A stretch of DNA of 64,000 nt from JAKPQD01 sp029572965 (GTDB lineage Bacteria; Bacteroidota; Bacteroidia; Bacteroidales; DTGW01). Location: assembly GCA_035374585.1 (NCBI GenBank), contig DAOSPF010000008.1, positions 7,252 to 71,251 on the forward strand, in the 5' to 3' direction. The notes under the pieces are model-generated. The model saw only the letters and a program-made list of their open reading frames with translations. It had not been told where the DNA came from and did not search any database. Position numbers and translations under genes: made by a program. Positions 1 to 8,615 of the stretch are shown one piece after another (positions within the stretch are counted from its first letter, which is position 1; every line of letters begins with the position of its first letter).

Positions 1-461
1 GTTTGCTTTACGATTTGCAGTTGTTTTTTATGCTCGACATGAAAAATCGCAATAAAAGCCATATTAGCTTTAAGCTATCTCTTGAGTTGCCCGATGGGAG
101 CGATTTTATCACTGCCGATGAGCTCCGAATCAAGCAGGTACTGATTAACCTTATTGGCAACGCTATAAAATTTACCGAACAAGGCACTATTACTGTTGGC
201 TATAAGTTAGCCACCAAAGATATGTTGGAGTTTTTTGTTCAGGATTCGGGTATTGGGATGCCCTCATCTATGACAGAGAAAATTTTCGGCCGCTTCGTCC
301 AAGCCAATGATAAAATAGCCTTTACTCACGGGGGGACAGGTTTAGGATTGGCTATAGCTAAAGAATTTGTTGAGTTGCATGGAGGTAAAATTTGGGTAGA
401 AAGTAAAGAAGGCTGTGGTGCTACTTTTTATTTTACCCTGCCTTTGTTTTTTCCTTCTTGA
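1..461 (+). CDS. Sensor histidine kinase, C-terminal ATPase part (5' end outside window)
   Basis: The frame is open from the first bases, so the N-terminus lies outside the window. The visible ~152 residues form a HATPase_c domain: N box with NLIGNAIKF near residues 49-57, G1 box DSGIGMP at 81-87, F box FGRFVQAN near 95-102, and G2 box GTGLGLAIAK at 111-120. This is the ATP-binding part of a two-component kinase that phosphorylates its own upstream histidine. No receiver domain follows, and the protein stops soon after the ATPase fold, so at this end it is a simple kinase. Input domain and partner regulator are not visible. The family call is secure; the signal is unknown. Confidence 0.9.
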   Translation, partial: LLYDLQLFFMLDMKNRNKSHISFKLSLELPDGSDFITADELRIKQVLINLIGNAIKFTEQGTITVGYKLATKDMLEFFVQDSGIGMPSSMTEKIFGRFVQANDKIAFTHGGTGLGLAIAKEFVELHGGKIWVESKEGCGATFYFTLPLFFPS

Positions 462-791
462 CCAGAACTGATAAATAACAATGTTCATTTTTTTATAAGG
501 AATATAATTTTCCAAAATTAAGTTTAGAAAATATCTAATTGGATAATTATTTGTATTTCAATATTTTAATTCAATTAAGTACGGCAAAAAATAGCTTTCT
601 ATTGGGTTAAAATATTTGTAACAGGTTTTTATTATTTCTGTTTCAATGGGTGCTTTATGCATTATTTAAAATGAATATAATTAAGCACTCACGGTTTGAA
701 TTTTTATACAATATATTTCATTTTCACTTACCTTTGTGCCCTGTTAAAAATAAAATTTTTACAATTCGTTTTATATAAAAACAATAATAAT
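462..791. other. Gene-free AT-rich interval upstream of nifJ
   Basis: About 330 bases lie between the kinase stop and the likely nifJ start. I see no gene, no strong hairpin and no repeat. A -7-like box TACCTTTG at 729-736 is the only regulatory candidate. Confidence 0.5.
729..736 (+). promoter_or_regulatory. Possible -7 box for nifJ
   Basis: TACCTTTG fits the Bacteroidota -7 consensus TAnnTTTG and lies 55 bases before the chosen nifJ start. I found no TTTG element at the expected 19-21 base spacing, so support is only partial. Confidence 0.35.
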
Positions 792-3700
792 ATGGCAGAC
801 AAAAAGTTTGTTACATGTGATGGAAACTATGCAGCAGCACATGTGGCTTATATGTTTAGTGAAGTAGCTGCAATCTATCCTATCACTCCGTCATCCAATA
901 TGGCTGAAAACGTTGACGAATGGGCAGCAGCCGGTCGTAAAAACATTTTCGGGCAAACCGTTCGCGTTGTTGAAATGCAAAGTGAGGCTGGTGCAGCCGG
1001 AGCTGTTCACGGTTCGCTTCAGGCAGGTGCATTGACCAGTACATTTACTGCGTCTCAGGGTTTATTGCTTATGATCCCTAATATGTATAAAATATCTGGA
1101 GAACTACTCCCTGGTGTTTTTCACGTTTCGGCCCGAGCTCTTGCAGCACAAGCGCTCTCTATATTTGGAGACCACAGCGACGTAATGAGCGCCCGTCAAA
1201 CAGGGTTTGCCATGTTGGCTACAGGTAGTGTCCAGGAAGTAATGGACATAGCTCCTGTTGCACACCTTACAGCTATCAAATCTCGTGTTCCTTTCTTACA
1301 TTTCTTTGATGGTTTCCGTACCTCTCACGAAATTCAGAAAGTAGAAGCAGCTAACCAAGAAGAATTGGTTAAACTATTAGACCAAAAAGCTTTACAAGAA
1401 TTCCGCGAAAGGGCTTTAAACCCAGAACATCCTGTAACACGCGGAACAGCCCAAAATCCTGACATTTATTTCCAGACCCGTGAAGCTGCAAATAAATTTT
1501 ATGCAGCAGTTCCAGAGATGGTCGAAAGCTATTTGGGCGAAATTAAGAAAATCACAGGCCGTGAATATCACTTGTTCGATTATTACGGTGCAGCAGATGC
1601 CGAAAATGTTATCATTGCTATGGGCTCTGTAACCGAGACCATAAAAGAAGTTATCGATTACCTTGCTACTAAAGGCGAAAAGATAGGTTTGATTTCTGTT
1701 CACCTTTATCGTCCTTTCTCAGCTAAACATTTCCTTGCAACACTTCCCAAATCAGTAAAACGCATTTGCGTTTTGGACCGTACAAAAGAACCTGGAGCTA
1801 ATGGCGACCCACTTTACTTAGATGTAAAAGAAGTCCTTTACGGAACAGCTAATGCCCCTATGGTTATTGGCGGCCGCTACGGGTTAGGTTCAAAAGATGT
1901 TACTCCGGGTCAGATTATTGCCATTGTAAAGAACCTGAAAGCAAATGAGCCTAAAAACCAATTTACTGTTGGTATCGTTGATGATGTAACATTCAAGTCT
2001 CTTCCGGTTGAGCCTGAAGTAAATGTTATCAAAGCGGGTACTTTTGAGGCTAAGTTTTATGGTTTAGGTTCAGATGGTACTGTAGGCGCTAACAAAAACT
2101 CTATAAAAATTATAGGAAGTACAACAGACAAATATAGCCAGGCATATTTTGCTTACGACTCAAAAAAATCAGGAGGTATTACCACTTCTCACCTGCGTTT
2201 TGGAGATACCCCAATACGGGCTCCATATTTGGTTGTTAGTCCTGACTTTGTTGCTTGCCACGTTCCTTCATATTTAGATAAATATGACATGTTGGCTGGC
2301 TTGAAAAAAGGGGGTACATTCCTTCTCAATAGTATCTGGGATGCTGAAGAAACCAAAAAACGTCTTCCAGACCACATGAAAAAACAATTGGCCGATGCAG
2401 AAGCTAAATTTTATATTATCAATGCAACTGCCATTGCCGAAGAAATAGGCCTTGGTACCCGTACCAACACTATCATGCAAAGTGCATTCTTCAAAATTTC
2501 AGGAGTTATACCTTACGAAATCGCTGTTTGCGAAATGAAGAAAGCCATAGATAAGAGCTTTGGTAAAAAGGGAGAAGAAGTAGTTAAAATGAACTATGCT
2601 GCAGTTGACCGTGGTGGCGCTGTTATTGAAGTTCCTGTTCCTGCTGAATGGAAAAAACTCGATGGGACTGTTACTATTGGAAAAACTTCAGCTAAGGTCC
2701 CTGACTTTATCAAAAATATTGTTGTGCCGATGAATGCCATGAAGGGAGACGACCTTCCTGTTAGTGCATTTAATAACCGTGAAGACGGTACTTTTGATGC
2801 CGGGACATCAGCTTTTGAAAAACGTGGTATTGCAGTTAACGTTCCTGAATGGCAAGCTGAAAACTGTATTCAGTGCAACCAATGCTCTTATGTTTGTCCT
2901 CATGCCTGTATCCGTCCTTTCTTGTTCAATGAAAAAGAAGCAGCCGGAATGCCTGCAGGTAGCAAAATGATTAAAGCTAATGGAAAAGCCCTCGAAGGTT
3001 TGCAATATAAGATACAGGTAAGTCCGCTCGATTGTACAGGCTGCGGTAACTGCGCTGACGTATGTCCGGCCAAGACTAAGGCCCTTGTAATGAAACCGCT
3101 TGAAACACAACAGGCAGAAATTGCACGTTGGGAGTATGTTGCAAAGAACGTTACTTACAAAGACAACCTGATGCCTAAAGATGCCGCTGTTAAGAATACT
3201 CAGTTTGCCCAACCATTATTTGAGTTTTCGGGCGCTTGTGCAGGTTGCGGCGAAACTCCTTATATCAAATTGATTACCCAATTGTTTGGCGACCGCATGA
3301 TGGTAGCAAATGCAACCGGATGTTCTTCTATTTATGGTGGTTCTGCTCCTGCTACACCTTATACTACAAATAGCAAAGGCCATGGTGTTGCATGGGCAAA
3401 CTCATTGTTCGAAGATAATGCTGAATATGGTTTAGGCTTGGCTACTGGTGTACGTCAAATACGTGAGCGTATAGCTTTGAAGATGAACGAGAATATGGAA
3501 GTGGTAAATGCAGCTACCAAAGAAGCTTTTGCTGAATGGATTGCAGGCAAAGACAATGCTGAAGCCTCAATAACTGCTTCAGAAAAAGTACGCGCTGCAT
3601 TGAAGAATGAAAAAGCTCCGATAGCTGCCGAAATAGCCAAACTTGATCAATACCTTGTAAAAAAATCTGTTTGGGCATTTGGTGGTGACGGTTGGGCCTA

Positions 3701-4325
3701 CGATATCGGATATGGCGGATTAGACCATGTATTAGCTTCTGGCGAAGATATTAATATCCTGGTTCTTGACACTGAAGTATATTCAAATACCGGTGGACAG
3801 GCCTCAAAATCAACCCCTGTTGGCGCTATTGCTAAGTTTGCTGCTTCAGGCAAACGTATCCGCAAAAAAGACCTTGGGATGATGGCCGCAAGCTATGGTT
3901 ATGTATATGTAGCCCAAGTTTCGATGGGTGCAAGCCAGGCTCAGGTACTTAAAGCTATTCGTGAGGCAGAATCATTCCCCGGGCCATCAATAATTATTGC
4001 TTATGCTCCATGTATTAACCATGGGTTACGATTAGGTATGGGCAAATCTCAAAACCAGGCTAAATTGGCTGTTGAATGTGGTTACTGGCAATTATACCGC
4101 TATGACCCACGTTTGGAAGAACAAGGACAGAACCCATTCCAGCTCGATTCAAAAGAGCCTAAATGGGATGAATTCCAGAACTTTATCATGAGCGAGGTGC
4201 GTTATTCTTCACTGAAAAAAGCGTTCCCTGCTGAAGCTGAAGAACTTTTCAAAGCAGCTGAAGAAAATGCAAAATGGCGTTACAAAACCTACTTGCGACA
4301 ATCAACGCTTGATTATACAAAATAA
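792..4325 (+). CDS. nifJ: Pyruvate:ferredoxin (flavodoxin) oxidoreductase, single-chain
   Basis: This enzyme decarboxylates pyruvate to acetyl-CoA and CO2 with reduction of ferredoxin or flavodoxin, the standard anaerobic route from pyruvate. I place the start at the ATG at 792 (MADKKFVTCDGNYAAAH); the frame is open further upstream, but those 32 codons look like AT-rich leader. The ~1177-residue length matches the fused homodimeric type. In order: pyrimidine-binding domain I with YPITPSSNMAE, domain II, a 2x[4Fe-4S] ferredoxin domain (CIQCNQCSYVCPHAC from ~692 and CTGCGNCADVCP from ~748), then the thiamine-diphosphate domain with CAGCGETPY (~816), GDGWAYDIGYGG (~964) and NTGGQASKSTP. It is monocistronic and followed by a strong terminator. 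Confidence 0.97.
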   Translation: MADKKFVTCDGNYAAAHVAYMFSEVAAIYPITPSSNMAENVDEWAAAGRKNIFGQTVRVVEMQSEAGAAGAVHGSLQAGALTSTFTASQGLLLMIPNMYKISGELLPGVFHVSARALAAQALSIFGDHSDVMSARQTGFAMLATGSVQEVMDIAPVAHLTAIKSRVPFLHFFDGFRTSHEIQKVEAANQEELVKLLDQKALQEFRERALNPEHPVTRGTAQNPDIYFQTREAANKFYAAVPEMVESYLGEIKKITGREYHLFDYYGAADAENVIIAMGSVTETIKEVIDYLATKGEKIGLISVHLYRPFSAKHFLATLPKSVKRICVLDRTKEPGANGDPLYLDVKEVLYGTANAPMVIGGRYGLGSKDVTPGQIIAIVKNLKANEPKNQFTVGIVDDVTFKSLPVEPEVNVIKAGTFEAKFYGLGSDGTVGANKNSIKIIGSTTDKYSQAYFAYDSKKSGGITTSHLRFGDTPIRAPYLVVSPDFVACHVPSYLDKYDMLAGLKKGGTFLLNSIWDAEETKKRLPDHMKKQLADAEAKFYIINATAIAEEIGLGTRTNTIMQSAFFKISGVIPYEIAVCEMKKAIDKSFGKKGEEVVKMNYAAVDRGGAVIEVPVPAEWKKLDGTVTIGKTSAKVPDFIKNIVVPMNAMKGDDLPVSAFNNREDGTFDAGTSAFEKRGIAVNVPEWQAENCIQCNQCSYVCPHACIRPFLFNEKEAAGMPAGSKMIKANGKALEGLQYKIQVSPLDCTGCGNCADVCPAKTKALVMKPLETQQAEIARWEYVAKNVTYKDNLMPKDAAVKNTQFAQPLFEFSGACAGCGETPYIKLITQLFGDRMMVANATGCSSIYGGSAPATPYTTNSKGHGVAWANSLFEDNAEYGLGLATGVRQIRERIALKMNENMEVVNAATKEAFAEWIAGKDNAEASITASEKVRAALKNEKAPIAAEIAKLDQYLVKKSVWAFGGDGWAYDIGYGGLDHVLASGEDINILVLDTEVYSNTGGQASKSTPVGAIAKFAASGKRIRKKDLGMMAASYGYVYVAQVSMGASQAQVLKAIREAESFPGPSIIIAYAPCINHGLRLGMGKSQNQAKLAVECGYWQLYRYDPRLEEQGQNPFQLDSKEPKWDEFQNFIMSEVRYSSLKKAFPAEAEELFKAAEENAKWRYKTYLRQSTLDYTK

Positions 4326-4335
4326 TCAACATAAT

Positions 4336-4366
4336 AAAAAGGCTACTTTCGGGTAGCCTTTTTTTC
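4336..4366 (+). terminator. Rho-independent terminator of nifJ
   Basis: GGCTAC (4341-4346) pairs with GTAGCC (4353-4358) around a 6-base loop, preceded by an A run and followed by seven T's. It starts 10 bases after the nifJ stop. Confidence 0.85.
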
Positions 4367-4370
4367 TTTT

Positions 4371-4402
4371 AACCTTCCAGGTTGTGAAAACCTGGAAGGT
4401 TT
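4371..4402. repeat. Perfect inverted repeat, AACCTTCCAGGTT type
   Basis: AACCTTCCAGGTT and its exact complement flank a 5-6 base centre. It lies between the nifJ terminator and the convergent membrane-protein gene, so it may terminate that minus-strand gene. A degenerate relative occurs at 57924-57955. Confidence 0.7.
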
Positions 4403-4416
4403 TTTAATAAACAGCC

Positions 4417-4899
4417 CTAATGGACTTTTTGAAGCATCCTGATAAATTCTGCCATGTGCTGTTGCGAAAAAACTTGTATAACTGCAAATACTGGCACAAA
4501 AACAAGAAGCCCTATCAGTAGCCCTTTGCCTAAAGAATCATACTTTGACTCTTTTAGTAGCTCAAACAAAACCCAAATCGCATTGAGCGTAATGATGATG
4601 TGGGTAATTTGGGCAAACAGGTTGGCGGCTTCCCAGCTAACAACAAATAAGCCCATAGTGCCGTAGTAATACATTGGTACAAATGCAATGGCCAGGAAAA
4701 AGTCTTTTTTAGTAATCTTGTAGCATACAAAACACGTCAGATATGCTATGATAGCAAGTGAGCAGGCATTGAATGCAAGCCACCTGAAAAAGTCAGGTTT
4801 TACAATTGATAAGAAAAAATAGGCGCTGTTTAACAGGGTTAACAGCATTAATGAGGCTAATACATAGCCTGCAATTTGGTTTTTATTATTAATACTCAT
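4417..4899 (-). CDS. Hypothetical four-helix membrane protein
   Basis: I do not recognise this 160-residue protein. Four hydrophobic segments are visible: about residues 9-32 (VLASLMLLTLLNSAYFFL), 38-60, 65-100 and 120-145 (LLIGLLVFVPVFAVIQVF), with short charged loops such as KITKKDF between them. The N-terminus is short and polar and has no cleavable signal peptide. It is convergent with nifJ and divergent from the esterase gene, so it is probably transcribed alone. No catalytic motif is visible. It is most likely a small inner-membrane protein of unknown role. Confidence 0.7.
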   Translation of the reverse strand: MSINNKNQIAGYVLASLMLLTLLNSAYFFLSIVKPDFFRWLAFNACSLAIIAYLTCFVCYKITKKDFFLAIAFVPMYYYGTMGLFVVSWEAANLFAQITHIIITLNAIWVLFELLKESKYDSLGKGLLIGLLVFVPVFAVIQVFSQQHMAEFIRMLQKVH

Positions 4900-5263
4900 T
4901 ATTTAAAATCTGTAATGGTTAAAACTAAAATCAGCAGAGGCGTTGATAAATAGCTTGTTGCCGAGTTGCTTTCATTTAATGTAATAACAAACCATTTCGA
5001 AAAAAAATGTTCGAAATAATAAATCATTAACCTGTGGTTTGCTGAGGTTAACTAGGCTTTAATTACAAATTTTAATACGGTGTACATTGTTTGATTTAAA
5101 GCTGATGAGGTGACAAATATAAGAAAAATATGAATATAAACCAGGTTGGGCCTGTTTGCTATGTAATGGTTAAAAAATAGTGTTTTTAGACCATTTTTTA
5201 AAAGTTGGTGTTTAACAACTAACCTTACTTTTGTTAACATACAACAACTAAATACTAAATAAC
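4900..5263. other. Divergent intergenic region
   Basis: About 364 bases separate the two divergent genes. The interval is AT-rich without any clear gene or repeat. A -7 box for the right-hand gene lies at 5226-5233. Confidence 0.5.
5226..5233 (+). promoter_or_regulatory. Putative -7 box of the CE15 esterase gene
   Basis: TACTTTTG matches TAnnTTTG and lies 30 bases before the ATG. A TTG at 5205-5207, 18 bases upstream, could serve as the -33 element. Confidence 0.5.
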
Positions 5264-7048
5264 ATGAAAAATATGTATTTACAATTTTGTTTTTTATTAA
5301 AAACAAAAGCTATGCTCGTATTGCTTTTGCTCAATACGTACTTTGCATTATGTAGTTCAGCACAAACAATCCCGCTGGTTTATGATGTTGAAAATACAGG
5401 AGATACTTTTGCTAAGCCTGTTTTGCCAACAAAAGACCAACTACCTGTAGTTGAACCATTGACAGACCCTTTTATGTGGTCTGATGGTAGCGGCCGAAGC
5501 ACTAATTTCAGCGATTGGAGCCATCGTCGCGCCGAAATTGCCGCTGAAATACAGCACTATGAGATTGGGGCAAAACCTAAACGCCCGGATACAATAACTG
5601 CTACTTATTCTGGAGGGGTTCTGACTGTAGTTGTTACAGAAAATGGGAAAACGCTAACCTTGAAATCGCAAGTTGTTTTACCCGGCGGCACTGGCCCGTT
5701 CCCGGCTGTAATTGGTATGAACAGCGGGACAGGAAGCCTTCCTCCCAGCTTGTTTACCAATAATGGTATTGCAACAATTACTTACAACCATAATGATGTT
5801 ACTACATACAATGGTAAATCTGCAACAAACCCTTATTTTCAGATGTACCCGGATCTTATTTATGCAGGGCAATATAGTGCCTGGGCTTGGGGGGTAAGCC
5901 GTCTTATTGACGGGTTAGAATTGGTTCAAAACACTTTAAACATTGATTTAAAACATTTGGCTGTTACCGGATGCTCTTATGCTGGTAAGATGGCCCTTTT
6001 TGCCGGGGCTTTAGATGAACGTATAGCCCTTACTATTCCTCAGGAATCTGGAGGTGGCGGAGCTGCTGCATGGCGTGTTTCTCAATCTTTAACCGAAAGT
6101 GTAGAAACGTTGAGTGCAACAAACTATTCCTGGTTTATGCAATCAATGGGCCAATTTGGAGGGGCAAGTGTAGCCAAGCTCCCTCATGATCATCACGAAC
6201 TGTTGGCTTTAGTGGCTCCCCGGGCTTTATTAGTATTGGGGAATAATGATATGATATGGTTGGCAGATGAGTCTGGATACGTTTCCTGCAGAGCTGCCCA
6301 AAAAGTATATGAAACCTTTGGTATTGCCGACAGATTTGGTTTTTCAATTGTCGGAGGGCATGGCCATTGCGCTTTGCCATCAGGGCAATATCCTGAAGTG
6401 CTTGCTTTTATTAAAAAATTTCTTCTTGGTATTGATACAATAAATACAAATGTAAGGATAAGCCCATATCAGTATGTTGATTATGCCAGATGGACAGAAT
6501 GGTGGGGTACAGGTGTTGCTGAATTTCCTGTTATCGAAGGAGAAAAATTGTATGAAGCCGAATGTGCTATTGTTGGAAATAATTGGGAATCCGTAAGTTA
6601 CAGTAAATGTTCAAATAAAACTTATTTAAAAGCCAAAACAGGGATAAGCAGTACGTTTGTGGCTCCCACAGACAGCGCAAATATTGTTTTTGTGCCAATT
6701 ACGATAGATAAAGATTCTACTTACTATATTTTTGCCCATGTAAATTGTCCCTCGGGCAATGCTGATTCTTACTGGGTTAAAGTTGATGATAGTTCATTTG
6801 TCAGTGTTGATGGCCTTTCTACTTCTGACTGGAAATGGAGATATTTGAATAGTTATAAATTAACAGCCGGGCAACATACTCTTGCCATTGGGATTAATGA
6901 AAATGGGCTTTGCTTGATAAAATATCCATCACCCCACAACCATTTCAGCCATCAGGCTTGGGCAAAACAGCTGTCAATAATTGTGGGTATAATGAATTTT
7001 TTTATATTGAGCCTGAATGTGCCACAAAAGGTAAGGATTGGCGAGTAG
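5264..7048 (+). CDS. Secreted CE15 glucuronoyl esterase, N-terminal part of a frameshifted gene
   Basis: Family CE15 enzymes hydrolyse the ester between lignin alcohols and 4-O-methyl-glucuronic acid on xylan. The protein has a signal peptide ending near CSSAQ. The nucleophile-elbow motif GCSYAGK places the catalytic serine at residue 238, followed by the family signature ALTIPQESGGGGAAAWR, and the catalytic histidine lies in GGHGHC (~366-368). After residue ~420 comes a beta-rich module (YEAECAIVG to LAIGINENG) resembling carbohydrate-binding modules. The true frame continues in the next entry: at 6905-6907 a G appears to be missing, and the last ~45 residues here are out of frame. The intact protein would be ~823 residues. 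The esterase fold itself is complete. Confidence 0.85.
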   Translation: MKNMYLQFCFLLKTKAMLVLLLLNTYFALCSSAQTIPLVYDVENTGDTFAKPVLPTKDQLPVVEPLTDPFMWSDGSGRSTNFSDWSHRRAEIAAEIQHYEIGAKPKRPDTITATYSGGVLTVVVTENGKTLTLKSQVVLPGGTGPFPAVIGMNSGTGSLPPSLFTNNGIATITYNHNDVTTYNGKSATNPYFQMYPDLIYAGQYSAWAWGVSRLIDGLELVQNTLNIDLKHLAVTGCSYAGKMALFAGALDERIALTIPQESGGGGAAAWRVSQSLTESVETLSATNYSWFMQSMGQFGGASVAKLPHDHHELLALVAPRALLVLGNNDMIWLADESGYVSCRAAQKVYETFGIADRFGFSIVGGHGHCALPSGQYPEVLAFIKKFLLGIDTINTNVRISPYQYVDYARWTEWWGTGVAEFPVIEGEKLYEAECAIVGNNWESVSYSKCSNKTYLKAKTGISSTFVAPTDSANIVFVPITIDKDSTYYIFAHVNCPSGNADSYWVKVDDSSFVSVDGLSTSDWKWRYLNSYKLTAGQHTLAIGINENGLCLIKYPSPHNHFSHQAWAKQLSIIVGIMNFFILSLNVPQKVRIGE

Positions 7049-7734
7049 GTTATGATACATTAGCCTCAAACAATGGTTATATAGTAGTAAGGCCTGATAC
7101 CGAATCTGTTGCTGCTGCCCCTGCAACTAAGGCTGGAGAAGTGCTTTTAAAATTTAACCCTACACAGGAAGCAATATATTATGTTTATGGACGTGTTAAC
7201 TGTCCAAGCGCTAACGATGATTCATATTGGGTTAAGTTTGATAATGAAGACTATCAGATGGTAAATGGCTTGACAACTTCTGGATGGGAATGGAAAGTTT
7301 TAGCAAGCGATACATTAACTGCCGGAACTCATAACTTTACTATTGCTTACCGCGAAAATGGAGCTAAATTGGATAAGGTTTGTATTACAAATTCTTCCAT
7401 AGTCCCGAGTGGTATGGGGGATAAAGCCTCTGGCAGTTGTAAAGTTACAGATATTGAAATGGTCAATATTGATGGATATTCATTAGGCCAAAATTATCCC
7501 AATCCTGTTATTGGACAAACTAACATTGCTTTTGAAATTCCAAAAAGTGCATTTGTATCTTTAAAAGTGTTTAATTTACTTGGGGTTCAAATTGCTGAAT
7601 TAGCAGGTAAAACATATCCTCAGGGCAAACATGTTGTATCATTTGATGCTCATGGTATTCCTAATGGAATGTATTATTATACCATCATGGCCAATGAATA
7701 TACTTGCCGTAAAATGATGTTAAAACAAAAGTAA
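6910..7734 (+). CDS. C-terminal part of the CE15 protein: second module and T9SS sorting domain
   Basis: This frame continues the preceding gene after a one-base slip in GGG at 6905-6907; LDKISIT here mirrors LDKVCIT at the end of the next module. It encodes a second copy of the beta-sandwich-like module (VNCPSANDDSYWVKFD against VNCPSGNADSYWVKVD in the first copy), then a type A type IX secretion domain: NYPNPVIGQTNIAFEIP, VSLKVFNLLG, ISNGMYYYT-like PNGMYYYTIM, and a basic end RKMMLKQK. This sends the protein through the outer membrane to the surface or medium. It is probably not translated alone: no good start precedes it. The frameshift may be real or a sequencing error. Confidence 0.75.
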   Translation: MLDKISITPQPFQPSGLGKTAVNNCGYNEFFYIEPECATKGKDWRVGYDTLASNNGYIVVRPDTESVAAAPATKAGEVLLKFNPTQEAIYYVYGRVNCPSANDDSYWVKFDNEDYQMVNGLTTSGWEWKVLASDTLTAGTHNFTIAYRENGAKLDKVCITNSSIVPSGMGDKASGSCKVTDIEMVNIDGYSLGQNYPNPVIGQTNIAFEIPKSAFVSLKVFNLLGVQIAELAGKTYPQGKHVVSFDAHGIPNGMYYYTIMANEYTCRKMMLKQK

Positions 7735-7780
7735 ACGATAAATAAATTTTATAGTTAAATTTTAATGTAAGGTTTTTGGG

Positions 7781-7818
7781 ATGGCCGCTGTTAGAAAAAA
7801 CAGTGGCCATCTTTTATA
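7781..7818 (+). terminator. Hairpin with T tract after the CE15 gene
   Basis: ATGGCCGCTGTT (7781-7792) pairs with AACAGTGGCCAT (7799-7810) with one G-U pair, followed by CTTTTA. A related GGATGGCCGCCGTT hairpin occurs at 21949-22001. Confidence 0.7.
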
Positions 7819-7913
7819 GCACTTATGTTTGATAAAATATAAATGTTATTAACCCCAACTTAACTTTATTAAACCTGTCAACAAACAACAGTCAACCAAA
7901 GCGCTATATTTCT

Positions 7914-7945
7914 TTTGTTTGTAAAATGGCAAAGTTGTATATTTG
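7914..7945 (+). promoter_or_regulatory. Bacteroidota promoter of the LysE-family gene
   Basis: TTTG at 7914-7917 and TATATTTG at 7938-7945 are separated by 20 bases, the spacing expected for the primary sigma factor of this phylum. The ATG follows 21 bases downstream. Confidence 0.7.
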
Positions 7946-7966
7946 TTGCCCTTAAGATTTCGACTA

Positions 7967-8605
7967 ATGGAGTGGTTTCATTGGATAGAGCTTTTTATTA
8001 AAGGTTTGGTGTTGGGGTATATTACCTCTATACCCCTTGGCCCCATTGGTATTATTGTTGTACAGCGGACGTTGAGCAAAGGGAAACTGTCAGGCTTTGT
8101 TTCCGGGCTTGGTGCGGCTTCTGTAGATACATTTCTTGCCGTTATTGCAGGGCTGGGGCTTTCGTTTATTATTGATTTTATTGAAGATTATAGTATCCTG
8201 TTCAAGCTTTTTGGCGGATTAATCATCATTTTTATTGGTGGCAGAATATTTTTCAAAAGTCCGGTACGTCAGGTCCGTGAGCGTAAGCAAAAAAAGTCGA
8301 GCCTGCATACCGATTATTTATCGGTAGTAGCGTTAACATTGTCAAATCCGTTGGCCGTATTTTTGTTTATAGCTATTTTTGCAGGGCTTAATGTTGTTAA
8401 CGGGGTTAAAAGCTTTGTCAGCCTGGGGTTTGTATTTACCGGCATATTTATAGGCGCATCACTATGGTGGTTGACACTTACATCTTTTGTTAATATTTAT
8501 CGAGACAAGTTCAGGTTGAAAAACCTTTGGTGGTTGAACAAAATTACCGGGGTACTCATTGTAATACTGGGATTAGCTACACTTATCAGTATTTTATTTA
8601 ATTAA
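7967..8605 (+). CDS. LysE/RhtB-family transporter
   Basis: Members of this family export amino acids or related small molecules across the inner membrane. The protein has ~212 residues and six hydrophobic segments. The N-terminal signature GYITSIPLGPIGIIVVQRTL is typical, as is the gap in the middle after a basic loop (VRERKQKKS). I use the ATG at 7967 (MEWFHW) and not the in-frame TTG at 7943, because that TTG lies inside the -7 box. It lies 10 bases before manA and may be co-transcribed with it. The substrate cannot be read from the sequence. Confidence 0.85.
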   Translation: MEWFHWIELFIKGLVLGYITSIPLGPIGIIVVQRTLSKGKLSGFVSGLGAASVDTFLAVIAGLGLSFIIDFIEDYSILFKLFGGLIIIFIGGRIFFKSPVRQVRERKQKKSSLHTDYLSVVALTLSNPLAVFLFIAIFAGLNVVNGVKSFVSLGFVFTGIFIGASLWWLTLTSFVNIYRDKFRLKNLWWLNKITGVLIVILGLATLISILFN

Positions 8606-8615
8606 TTTATATTAA

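Noticed and set aside
696..791. Extended N-terminus of nifJ from an ATG at 696
   Set aside because: The 32 extra codons are AT-rich, hydrophobic and not part of the PFOR family, whose N-terminus is MADKKF-like at 792. A -7-like box lies inside this stretch.
7943..7966. TTG start of the LysE-family gene
   Set aside because: The TTG lies within the promoter -7 box; the ATG at 7967 is the natural start.
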